Shown here piece by piece: positions 48,083 to 57,533 of a stretch of DNA of 64,000 nucleotides. The stretch is from Lineus longissimus (taxonomy: Eukaryota > Nemertea > Pilidiophora > Heteronemertea > Lineidae): contig NC_088314.1 of assembly GCF_910592395.1 (NCBI RefSeq), positions 12,278,001-12,342,000 on the forward strand, in the 5' to 3' direction. The first letter of the stretch is position 1; each line of letters opens with the position of its first letter. The position numbers were made by a program, and so were the translations under genes. The notes beneath the pieces were generated by a model. That model was not told where the DNA came from. It did not search any database and saw only the letters and a program-made list of their open reading frames with translations.

Positions 48083-48236
48083 ATTTTATTTTTTTCCTTC
48101 CAGAATTCTCTGCGTAGGTCCGCATCGTCCACGTTTGTAAAATCAAGCACATCGAAGCATTGGAGGTCTATCATGTTTCAGGCCGTATTCAGAAGGGCCG
48201 CATGGGGTCATCTGGTTTTGTTCATGCAGTTCAGCT

Positions 48237-48729
48237 TTAAGTCGAAAAGCACACACAAAATGCGTACATGCCATCCCCTATTGAAAGTGAAACTAACGCG
48301 CCTTGTCGTATGTGGTTTGGGACAAAGGTCAAATGCCTAGCGAACAACTAACAAATCTTAGTTGACAACTACCTGGCAATGTTCTTAGGAGGGTTTTATG
48401 AATAGGAAAATAGCAGCATACTATGGAGCAGCGAACTATGCATTTGGCAGGCTGCTAAGGCCTAGTTGGCCGCTGGTTTAGCAGGGTTTTATGAATATGG
48501 GCCCAGGTGTTCACTAAGTAAGGGTTCCAGGGATGCTGACCTGACCCAAATGCACTCTGCATGTTGTACAGAAGAGGGGTAACGTGATCCTGAGAGTGGC
48601 ACTATAAATTGAGGCCGTCATTCAATTACTTTGTGTCGAGCAATTCGAATGGCCACCTGTTTATGATGGTGCGTCCAAAAAATTTCCTGGCGCTTGCTGT
48701 CGGCATGTAAGGAACAAGCTACATGTATA
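48237..48729. other. ATG7 intron, no gene seen
   Basis: Nothing recognisable apart from the lead-in to the family-A array. Confidence 0.5.
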
Positions 48730-49672
48730 GTATAAAGGTCAAAGCAAAGTTAGTACGATATGTGATGTATCGTTGCTTGGAGTACCTGCCATAAAAATAT
48801 CATCAAAAACAAGTCACTTATAAGCGACATATTGCACTTTTTACCTTTTCTAGATTTGGCCCCCTGGTGGCCAAGTCTCGAGAATCATATCAGACCGAAA
48901 TTCGATGTCAGCGGTTGTATGACGTAGGGAGTCATATGCACCAAATTTCAAATTTATAGCTTAAGCGATTATGAAACGTGCCATAGTTACACTCAAATGG
49001 TCAATTTATGCCATTTTGACATCTGTGACCTTGAAAATAAGGTCAAATCAAAAACCCTTACGATATGTGATGTATCCTTGCAAGGATAACCTACCATAAA
49101 TATTTTATCAAAAACGAGTCACTCATAAGAGAGATATCACACTTTATAGGTTTCCACTTCTGGCTCCCTGGTAGCCAAGTCAAGAATCAGACCGGACCAA
49201 AAATCGTCTCTGAGGTCGTTTGACCTAGTGGTTATGTACAAGATTTCAAGTCAGTCACAATAGCGGTGTCGAATTGTGCTGCTATTAGCTAACGGCCAGC
49301 CGATAGCGAACTTTAACCTCTGTGAGCTTTAAAAAGTAGGTCAAATCAAAAACCCGGGTTACCTTTGAAGCATCTTTATGAGATGCATCTACGGTAAAAT
49401 TTTCATGATTCTAGCTAGCAGCGTTCATATAGATATAGCCAAAAAAGGTTTTCAAAGAGCGCCATCTATATGGCAGACAAGAAGTCAAATTGCGCTAATT
49501 TTCATTTTGAAGGAAGGTCTGGCCTAGTGATACCCACAAACCAAGCATGAACATTCTAGGTCAAGTGGTTGAGAAACGTGCCACTCTTATGTCAAAAGTT
49601 GACGATGCCGACAACGGTCACCGGACGCCATGGTATTGTATAAGCTCCCCTGAACTGCGAGCAACAAAGTTA
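48730..49672 (+). repeat. Family A array, about three monomers
   Basis: Successive GATGTATCGTTGCTTGGAGT, GATGTATCCTTGCAAGGATA and a third diverged unit, ending GTCACCGGACGCCATGG and AGCTCCCCTGAACTGCGAGC. No 5' signature, so it is 5'-truncated. Confidence 0.85.
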
Positions 49673-50118
49673 AGGTGAGGTCAGTTTTAGCGTTACAGTG
49701 ACCATCTTGGAAATACCCATTATGTAATAGGATTTTAACATAATAACTTAGTTCTAATGGATAGCTTGACCCCAAAAACCTAGGTATGGAGACAAAGATC
49801 AGCTTCTTAGGTTGAATAGGTAGCAAGTTGTGGTCATTTGTATGTGATGGCGGCCATCTTGGACGCTATCTTGGATTTTATCAAATTGCTCAAGGGTTAC
49901 ACCATGTCATTAAGCAATTTCTGAAAGTAGAGACCCTCAGCTACCAAAATCAACAGTATAAAAAATTAAATACAACAATGCAAGGTTAACCCTCTCTGCT
50001 CCCAGCCTATTCCATCAATTTACATGGGTGCATTTTCCAATGATAAAACCATCAAGATCAAAATATCAAAGAGGGTTTACTGTAGCTCACTTGAGGATAA
50101 GATGATTCAAATACTTAC
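49673..50118. other. ATG7 intron adjoining the exon donor
   Basis: No gene or repeat recognised. It ends at the GTAAGT donor of the ATG7 exon. Confidence 0.5.
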
Positions 50119-50426
50119 GTCACCAGGAGCAACCACATCATTACAAAAGTAGCAACCGAGCTGACTCCCATGTATTGGTGTCCTCATTGTTGCGCCATCC
50201 TCGAGCGTATCCATAGTACCATCTTCATGCCTCAGACCATGACGCACAACCAGGAACGTATCAAATCCTAATGCTGCATTTATGACAAGTTTTCGCTTGA
50301 CCATACCAAGTAAAGTAGGCAGCCACCGTGATTCTCGTGTATCCATCAGGAGGAAGAGGACATCATGGTTGTCGACCAACTCTTCCAAACGGGCCACATC
50401 CTTCTTGACCTGGTTCAACAAACTCT
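50119..50426 (-). CDS. ATG7: ATG7 exon (E1 adenylation domain)
   Basis: A 308 bp exon, acceptor TTTTCTGCAG (an alternative AG two bases on is possible), donor GAC/GTAAGT. It encodes [59 protein letters not shown] and [14 protein letters not shown]. These blocks ([34 protein letters not shown]) are characteristic of ATG7, the E1-like enzyme that activates ATG12 and ATG8 in the cytosol during autophagosome formation. [10 protein letters not shown] includes a zinc-ligand cysteine typical of E1 folds. The linker between RHGL and LGCYF looks shorter than in vertebrate ATG7. Upstream exons (ATP-binding GxGxxG region and N-terminal domain) were not found to the right and probably lie beyond the window. 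Confidence 0.95.
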
Positions 50427-50856
50427 CTGCAGAAAAGATTCAACATCAATATTACTGAATTATTGTTGATTCTTGTATCAGTAGTGATGTCAACTGAAAC
50501 GAATATACTAATGGATGGCCAATTTTTCATAAATGTGAGGATCCAGATCCAGTCTCAACTCAACAAAAAAGTTCTTTCATAAGTTTTATATCGTTACCAA
50601 AATCCAAACCAAAAACCAACAACACATACAAGCAGTCAACAGTCAACAACATAGCACAGCTACAAAATCAAATCTCCTTCATGCTTGTCATACCAAACAC
50701 GACACCATTTTTGATCATCATCATATATTACACCAGTCCTCCACCAAATTACCTCACACTTCCAACAAATAAAGATTCATATACAAAGGATTAAAATGTG
50801 TTTATATACAAGTACAGTGATAGCCCTGTTAAAGGGATCACACATGAATGTTCAAT
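50427..50856. other. ATG7 intron, no gene seen
   Basis: AT-rich. TTAAAGGGATCACACA at about 50829 recurs at 52279, just outside the nested TTAA element. Confidence 0.5.
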
Positions 50857-51190
50857 TTAAAGGCCATATATCAAGGTTTTTTGCCATTTTCTGCTGTAAG
50901 ACGATTTCAAAAGTGTACCTAACACTTTATACAATACAGAAAACCAAATGCAATTAGCTCCATCCATTTTGAAGATATAGCCAATTATGTGTTTGACAAC
51001 TTTATTACCTAATCAGGCTAGCAACTGGCTTGTTAGAGCCAGGCGGCGGGTTCAGCAAAAGTTGTGATGTAGATCAGGTTATCTGTACATGTCATGCAAT
51101 CATAAAAGCAGGAGGACATGTCATGCAATCATAAAAGCAGGAGGGCCTTAATTAATTATGCACACCTGGAAGTAATGTGTTTCATTCACT

Positions 51191-51496
51191 ATGGTGTATT
51201 GTGTGGCTCCGAATTGTGTCAAGGATAGCACAAAGAACAATCGAATGACCGATGGGACCCATTTTCATGAATTTCCAAAGCCAGTTGAACGAGAGAGGAG
51301 GAAGCTGTGGATTCTGAAGTGCAAACGTTTTGAGTGTTGGAAGCCTGGGCCTTCGGCCAAACTTTGCAGTGATCACTTTATCGATACGGATTATCACATG
51401 AAGCCGGATATCTGCATCCAACTGAATATTAAATGCCACTTGTTAAAAACAGCTGTTCCAACCATGTCAATTGCATTTAATGCCCGAGGCTGCTGA
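51191..51496 (+). CDS. THAP-domain protein, element copy 2
   Basis: 101 residues, same frame and length as copy 1. All four zinc ligands (C4, C9, C59, H62) and the AVPT box are kept. The changes I see are D8N, R42L, L47F and D97N. Several of the base differences change residues, so selection on the protein is not proven. Confidence 0.85.
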   Translation: MVYCVAPNCVKDSTKNNRMTDGTHFHEFPKPVERERRKLWILKCKRFECWKPGPSAKLCSDHFIDTDYHMKPDICIQLNIKCHLLKTAVPTMSIAFNARGC

Positions 51497-51890
51497 GGTC
51501 GGTTGTTATACATAATGTGTAGGCCCTACTGGGGCCTGTGATACCGCATAGTGTCTTCTTGTGTTCCAGCCATAGCAAGGTGACAGCGACACAGGTCAGT
51601 GTCAGTGACAGCCACTGTCAATGACAGATTATTGTCATCTGACATCTAGGCCTATCTAACGTTGCACGGCATTATATCGTCACGTCAAGATGATTGTGCA
51701 TAATACCGTCACTTTTCAACAGTAGTTAGGCGTCATGACATAACTGGCGATACAACACTGACAAGGCGAAACAATATTGTGCAACATTAGTCTGTTCAAA
51801 AATCATACATGTTATGCATCTGCAACCGTCTATCAATGTCTTCTTTGCTATATCGGCAGGTCTGCCATGCAAATTGATTAACCACAAATT

Positions 51891-52043
51891 CTAATCACTT
51901 TCGTCCGAATGATCACTCTCATTATGATCTAGTGATATTAATGGCTCGAACATGTACGGCTCAACGTTTAAATATCCTTCTGCATCGACCAAAACATCCT
52001 CAAATTCACTGCTCTCACTCTCTGAACTGTATGCGGAAGCCAT
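51891..52043 (-). CDS. Acidic 50-residue protein, element copy 2
   Basis: Minus-strand ATG 52043 to TAG 51891, identical to copy 1 except Ala for Thr at position 21. Start, stop and length are conserved between two separate insertions. Confidence 0.5.
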   Translation of the reverse strand: MASAYSSESESSEFEDVLVDAEGYLNVEPYMFEPLISLDHNESDHSDESD

Positions 52044-52515
52044 CTTGCTTTGTTCTGACTGACCTGATCTACGTCATCAAAAAATCCCTAGCGGCCACAT
52101 GTGGAACTAATCTAAAGTTCGGTGTGGTGGGAAATTCAAATAGTTTAAAATTGAAAATTGAAATAACTAAATAATGACTTTATTATTAGAATTTTTTTAA
52201 TGTCTGGGATCTTGTTTTTTTAACCCTCAACATATTTCATGAGTATCAAGCATGTTTTCAAACCTTGATATATGGCCTTTAAAGGGATCACACAAGACGC
52301 AAATAGGGAGAAATGGTGACGATGGCAAACCAAGGCATGTACCTTTTTAACAACCATGTGAACATCGTAACAACAACGTTAACTGCTGATGACATGATAT
52401 GACGTTAGCAATCTCAGCAAACATAGCCAGAAAATTAAGTCACAACACCGTGATTGGCTTTAGCGAAGTAATTTTTTTGCATCGAAACCGCCCATGTAAG
52501 ATACCGCAAACAAAA

Positions 52516-52950
52516 TGAAATTGCCAGGGACCATTGTGCTCACCGTATAGATATTTGGCGGTTAGGAATTCATCCTGGTTAAGAAACATGCTACATAAAA
52601 TTGTATGGTATAAAAGTCAAAGCAAAGTCGATAAAATGTCAAGTGATGTATCATTGTTTGGAGTACCTACCATAAAAATATCATCGAAAACCAGTCAATA
52701 ATAAGCGAGATAAAGCACTTTTTACCTTTGTAAAAGTTTTGGCCTCCTAGTGGCCAAGTCGAGAATCAGATGGGATTGTAATTTAGTGTCTGAGGTTACA
52801 TGAAGTAGGAAAGTCATGTGTACCAAATTTCAAGTACATAGCTTTAGCAGTTAAGAAACGTGCCATAGTTACACTCAAACGGCCAATTTAAGCCATTTGA
52901 CCTCTGTGACCTTGAAAATTAGGTCAAATCAAAAACCCGTCTGATGATAT
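52516..52950 (+). repeat. Family A 5' end and one monomer
   Basis: Starts AAATTGCCAGGGACCATTGT, GCTCACCGTATAG and ends within the next monomer. It is followed by about 130 bp of unique sequence before the next family-A element. Confidence 0.8.
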
Positions 52951-53087
52951 GTCATGTTCTTTCATCCATTTTTGACCGAGAGACTTTTGCCAGAGGCGGC
53001 ATGGAGGACAACAATCTCCAGGAACAGCAGAGCGCCCTCTCTCCTCCGAGCCACAAGAGCATTGACGAGACGATGTCTTCCGTAATG

Positions 53088-54124
53088 AAATGGCCAGGGC
53101 CATTGTGCTCACCTCATGTGGAGGAAAGATGGATAAAGAGCATGGTATTGTGTCATGTAGTGTTAGGTTTGATGTAGGTCCAAGCAATTACAATTTCCCC
53201 AAAATGGCCAATTTACAGTACATTCGACCTCTGTGACCTTGAAAAGTAGGTCAAATCAAAGAAGACCCGGGTGACACATTGAATGGTTGTTAGAATTAGA
53301 TGTACCTATGATATAAAATTGGTGCCAATCGGGCAAGTCATTACTAGGAATAATGGGTTTTTTGAAGAATTCAGGATTTGGCCCCCTCCCTGGAGGCCAA
53401 ACGGGAAATCAGATCGCACCAAACTCCGGTACCTGAGATCACCTGACCAAGGGGTACATGTGTACTTAATTTGTGATCAATAGTCATTGCAGTTAAGAAA
53501 CGTGCCATAGTTACGGCCTGACGGCGAATTTACGCCATTTGACCTCTGTGACCTTGACAAGAAGGTCAAATTAAAAACCTGTGTGACATATACTGTATGG
53601 TGGTTAGATGTACCCATGATATCAAATTGGTGGCAATCGGGCAAGAAGTTAAGGAATAATCACATTTTTAAGGTTTTTGGATTTTGCCCCCTGGTGGTCA
53701 AGTGGTGAATCATATTGGACCAAACTTCGGTCCCTGAGATCACCTGACTAAGGGGTAAATGTGTACCAAATTTGGTATCAATAGTCATTGCAGTTTGGAA
53801 ACGTGCCATCGTTACATCCTAACGGCCAATTTACACCATTTGACCTCTGTGACCTTGAAAAGGAGGTCAAATCAAAAACCCGGACGATATATGATGCACC
53901 TTTGCTAGAAGTACCTACCATATTTTTTTCAAAATTTCCCGACTACTATTAAGGGAGATATTGCATATTTTCACTTTTAACGTTTGGCCCCCTGGTGGCC
54001 AAACCATGAAACGAATCGGACCGAAACTTGGTCTCCAAGGTGTCATTACATAAGGGTACATGTGTACCAAGTTTCAACTCAATAGCTCTAACAGTTACGA
54101 AACGTGCCCTGCTAACGGACGACG

Positions 54125-54207
<83 letters not shown>

Positions 54208-54262
54208 ACGACGGACGCCACGGTATGGGATAAGCTCACCTCTGCTAAGAGGTGAGCTAAAA
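53088..54262 (+). mobile_element. Complete family A element (HINE/pearl-like)
   Basis: The 5' palindrome TGGCCAGGGCCA (53091-53102) is followed by tag GCTCACCTC (53107-53115). About three core monomers, each marked by GACCTCTGTGACCTTGA and GGTCAAATCAAA, lead to the (GAC)27 tract. Then comes the 3' hairpin (GCTCACCTCT 54234-54243 with AGAGGTGAGC 54248-54257, loop GCTA) and TAAAAAA. The right arm GAGGTGAGC (54249-54257) is the exact reverse complement of the 5' tag. This is the reference copy for the family. Confidence 0.78.
54125..54205 (+). repeat. (GAC)27 microsatellite
   Basis: 81 bp of uninterrupted GAC, grown from the GGACGACGG motif found at the same place in other family-A copies. Long Arg/Asp runs in translated frames here are artefacts. 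Confidence 0.97.
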
Positions 54263-54709
54263 AACCCAACCAGGGACTTCGGGACATACATCACAGTACT
54301 GGAATTCATGCTCAGCAGAGTGTCGTCCTGGATCCACCGCTTGCGCAACATGTCACCACTCCGTCTCATCATCAACCCAGCCTTGATCTCAATCATCCTG
54401 GCGTTTCCACTATCTAATTTTTCCAATGGACCTTAGCTACCTAGTCTCTCACGTCACTACACAGTGATATTGTCCCTCCACATAACTTCGTTACCTGGCA
54501 ACTGTGCACCAGCCGGGATATCAAGTCCTCATACCCACTCCTTGTCGCACCTTCTGAATGATGCTTCTATAGCAATTTCATTGACTTTGTTTTTTCAGCC
54601 CAGGTGACGTCACAGGTTAACCCTACATCACCAAATCCATTGGTGACATTGCGACAACTCAGGATACTGGTAAAGAAACAGTATTGACAACACATTCAAT
54701 CACAATGGT
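54263..54709. other. Unassigned, weak minus-strand frame
   Basis: The minus strand reads LDSGNARMIEIKAGLMMRRS ... KRWIQDDTLLSMNSSTVMYV, protein-like but of no family I recognise. It abuts the Penelope-type cluster and could belong to it. Confidence 0.35.
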
Positions 54710-54806
54710 CTAATCCATAGACAGGATAGTAGAAGTAAAACTGGATACCGTCACTGTAGTTTACAACAATGTCCATCGGTCCCTATTGTTGGGCTGTTGT
54801 GTTGCT

Positions 54807-54849
54807 CCACCGACGCGCGTTTCTGCCCCTCTAGGCTTCATCAGGGTGG
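54807..54849 (-). ncRNA. Hammerhead-ribozyme-like motif, unit 1
   Basis: Minus strand: CCACC, CTGATGA, AGCCTAGAGGGGCA, GAAA, CGCGCGTC, GGTGG. CUGAUGA and GAAA are the hammerhead core; CCACC/GGTGG would form stem I; cleavage would follow GUC; stem III would be the very short ACGC/GCGU. Stem II is only GCC/GGC with an A-A mismatch at its base, so activity is uncertain. Confidence 0.4.
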
Positions 54850-55165
54850 CTGGGTTTGGCTTGCATCTGTCTTGTTCGAAGTTCGCAGTTTGAATGACAT
54901 CATGACTCAGGGGTGGTTTCTCAATGACATTGTGACGTTATAGACTTTGTTGCGACTCTGTTGTTGAAACATTCTGTTGTACATTCTGTCTGTACTTCTC
55001 AACATGTGCCATTTGGACAGCCCACCTGCTTGACTACAACAGAATGTTTCAACAACAGAGTCGCAACAGAGTCTATAACGTCACAACGTCATTGAGAAAC
55101 CACCCCTGAGTCATGATGTCATTCAAACTGTGTACTTCGAACTAGACAGATGCTAGTCAACCCCA

Positions 55166-55209
55166 GCCACCTTGATGAAGCCTAGAGGGGCAGAAACGCG
55201 CGTCGGTGG
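55166..55209 (+). ncRNA. Hammerhead-like motif, unit 2 (core mutated)
   Basis: Same as unit 1 but the core reads TTGATGA, changing the invariant C3. It is expected to be inactive if the others work. Confidence 0.35.
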
Positions 55210-55508
55210 AGCAACACAACAGCCCAACAATAGGGACCGATGGACATTGTTGTAAACTACAGTGACGGTATCCAGTTTTACTTTTACTATTCTGATTTTA
55301 TTTTCTGGTCCGTGTGTATCATCGGTTGATCCTGTACTTCTCAACATGTGCCATTTGGACAGCCCACCTGCTTGACTACAACAGAATGTTTCAACAACAG
55401 AGTCGCAACAAAGTCTATAACGTCACAACGTCATTGAGAAACCACCCCTGAGTCATGATGTCATTCAAACTGTGAACTTCGAACTAGACAGATGCTAGTC
55501 AACCCCAG

Positions 55509-55551
55509 CCACCCTGATGAAGCCTAGAGGGGCAGAAACGCGCCTCGGTGG
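55509..55551 (+). ncRNA. Hammerhead-like motif, unit 3 (cleavage side mutated)
   Basis: Core CTGATGA and GAAA are intact, but the GCGUC before the cleavage point reads GCCTC, which breaks stem III pairing. Confidence 0.35.
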
Positions 55552-55659
55552 AGCAACACAACAGCCCAACAATAGGGACCGATGGAAATTGTTGTAAACT
55601 ACAGTGACGGTATCCAGTTTTACTTCTACTATTCTAATCCATAGACAGGGACAGTCATA

Positions 55660-55998
55660 GCCCCCTCGTTCCACTGATATATGATGTATCTTTGCTAGGA
55701 GAACCTACCATAAAAATTTTATCCAAAACGAGTCACTCACAAGACAGATATTACACTTTTTAGGATTCCACTTCTGGCCCCCAAGTGGCCAAGTCAAGAA
55801 TCAGATTGGATTGAAATTCATTGTCAGAGGTCACCTGACCTGGGGGGGGGGGGGGTCCTGCGTACAAGGTTTTAAGTTCATAGCTCTAGGGGTTAAGAAA
55901 TGTGCCACTGTTTTTGAAACAGGATAAAGACAAAGACGACGACGGTTGACAGTCATAGGGGTGTTGTTTAGACTCCCCTACAGTGAGCCAAAAAGTTA
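55660..55998 (+). repeat. Family A 3' portion
   Basis: One monomer with a G12 run, then GACGACGACGG, ACTCCCCTACAGTGAGCCAA and AAA. It belongs to the GAGCC-end subfamily. Confidence 0.8.
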
Positions 55999-56474
55999 GA
56001 ATCTTTTTCCCAAAAAGAAACATGATACAAAACGATGTCACAGCATAATCAAAATAATGGAATCATACAAAACGACGTCACAGCATGCCGGATCCAGAAG
56101 CATTAAAAACACGAACTGCAGACCAGAGGCAGTCACTCGTAAAACTTGTTCATGACATCATAATTACACCTCATCCAAAAACTCAATGTGTACACACGTT
56201 ACAAGGTATGGAACATTGCCTGACTCAAACTCATAGAATTAAGTCTGTCACGACGTGAGAATATGAAACAGCGAGTAAATAACAGCACTCAGAATGTTTG
56301 TTTTCATAGTTTTTGAAAGAAAGCACGACATCAAAAAGAGTGAAAACAGGACCAATTGACATTGCTGAGGTCCTAAGGAAATTATGTCAGCCACAAGCTC
56401 ATAGTACTGCAAAAGACATGACAAAAACGACAACAAGCATTACACCCAGGTCCCCCATCGCTAAAGGGTTTTTC
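55999..56474. other. No gene seen
   Basis: Contains a short repeat of ATACAAAACGATGTCACAGC and ATACAAAACGACGTCACAGC about 45 bp apart. Nothing coding. Confidence 0.5.
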
Positions 56475-57015
56475 GGCTGACAAGTGCACTCACGATTTCA
56501 ACACCAAAGGTGGCAGCCATTTGGATTTAGATGCAGTGACCTAATTTTCTTAAAGGTTCTTACTAATGCATAAATGTACCCACCCACCAAATTTGGCTTC
56601 AATATGTTTCTCACTTATGCCTATACGTACGTACCCACACACCAAATTTAGCTTCGATACATCGCTAACTTCTCCAGATATTGCGCTCACAAATGCATTC
56701 GTGTGATTTCAACATGCAAGGCAGCAGCCATCTTAGATTTTGAAGCTGTGATCAAATTTCCATAGTGTTCTTACTTATGCCTATACGTACCCTTACAACA
56801 AATTTGGCTTTGATACATCCCTGACTTCTCCAGATATCGCGCTCACAAATGCGCTCGTGAGATTTTAACATGGCAGGAGGCAACCATCATGGATCTTGAC
56901 GCAGCAATCTAATTTTAGATAGGGTTCTTACTTATGCCTTTATATACCCACTCACCAAATTTGGCTATAATACATTGCTGACTTCTCCAGATATCGTGCT
57001 CACTAGTGCACTCGC
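56475..57015. repeat. About 157 bp tandem array (fourth tandem-core family)
   Basis: ACTTCTCCAGATATCGCGCT recurs with spacing 156-157 bp (TCTCCAG at 56671, 56827, 56984). Each unit has GGCAGCCATCTTAGATTTTG and ACCAAATTTGGCTT-type phrases. No terminal hairpin of its own was found; it abuts a reversed family-A end. Confidence 0.85.
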
Positions 57016-57040
57016 AAGATGAGACAAGACCACCATAGAT

Positions 57041-57300
57041 TTTTGGCTCACCCGCGAGCCTTTTTTCATAGCGCGTCGTCTGTCGTTAGGCATTGGTGGC
57101 ACATTTCTAAACCGCTTACGTTACTGAGGTTAAACTTGTTACATCCCCCTGCGTGGCCGCTTCTTGGAGACCAAATCACGGCCCCTTATGATTCCCAGTT
57201 TGGCCACCAGGGTTTTTTTGCAAAAACACAAAAAGTGCAATAACTCCCGTAGTAATGATTGCAGCTTGCTAAAAATTTTATGGTAGATACCTCCAGGCAT
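57041..57300 (-). repeat. Family A 3' end, reversed
   Basis: On the minus strand: CTACCATAAAATTTTTAGC, GGTGGCCAAACTGGGAATCA, GGTTTAGAAATGTGCC, ACGACAGACGACGCG, hairpin GGCTCGCGGGTGAGCC and AAAAA. Confidence 0.8.
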
Positions 57301-57533
57301 GCTACCAACAGTTTGATTAGTTCATGGGTATTTTTGTATGTAGGAATGAGGGAGTGATGGAAGTGTTGGGAGTAGTGAGAAAGAAAGAGGAAGGTATTGC
57401 GAAGGTGGAGTGAGGAAATTTAAGGAGTTGGACGAGTGAACAAATGCCTGATTTCCCCAATACCTATGATGTCAGGAGGGCTTTAACTCCCGTATAAACT
57501 GCCTCTCCCTTAGCAGCGAGTGTTCCATCTTAA

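Larger units (their letters stand above)
47453..48236. mobile_element. 784 bp TTAA inverted-repeat element with two tRNA-like units
   Basis: Begins AGCTGAACTGCATG and ends CATGCAGTTCAGCT, flanked by TTAA (47449-47452 and 48237-48240). The arms are homologous over roughly 200-250 bp each: ATGATAGACCTCCAATGCTT on the left matches the reverse complement of AAGCATTGGAGGTCTATCAT on the right. The innermost part of each arm is a tRNA-like sequence pointing outward, each followed by a T run. Confidence 0.8.
50861..52278 (+). mobile_element. Kolobok-like TTAA element with THAP gene, copy 2
   Basis: The same TIRs as copy 1 (AGGCCATATATCAAGGTTT), flanked by TTAA at 50857-50860 and 52279-52282. Length is 1418 bp; the extra 29 bp come from a perfect tandem duplication of ACATGTCATGCAATCATAAA plus nine bases near 51115. 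Otherwise it differs from copy 1 by scattered single substitutions. The interior (about 51580-51640) has clustered TGACA/TGTCA motifs. Confidence 0.88.
54726..55633. mobile_element. Penelope-type terminal-repeat cluster, 908 bp
   Basis: Three copies of one unit: the first (to about 54985) inverted relative to the second (about 54988-55329) and third (about 55330-55633), which are in tandem. The insert is flanked by a 16 bp direct repeat CTAATCCATAGACAGG (54710-54725 and 55634-55649), a target-primed-integration-like duplication. Each unit carries CTGATGAAGCC...GAAACGCGCGTC. Mixed inverted/tandem pseudo-LTRs with hammerhead motifs are a known feature of Penelope-like elements; the identity here is inference, as no coding part is attached. 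Confidence 0.6.

Noticed and set aside
53949-54426. Long frames with Arg or Ser/Asp runs
   Set aside because: Translations of the (GAC)27 microsatellite, not protein genes.
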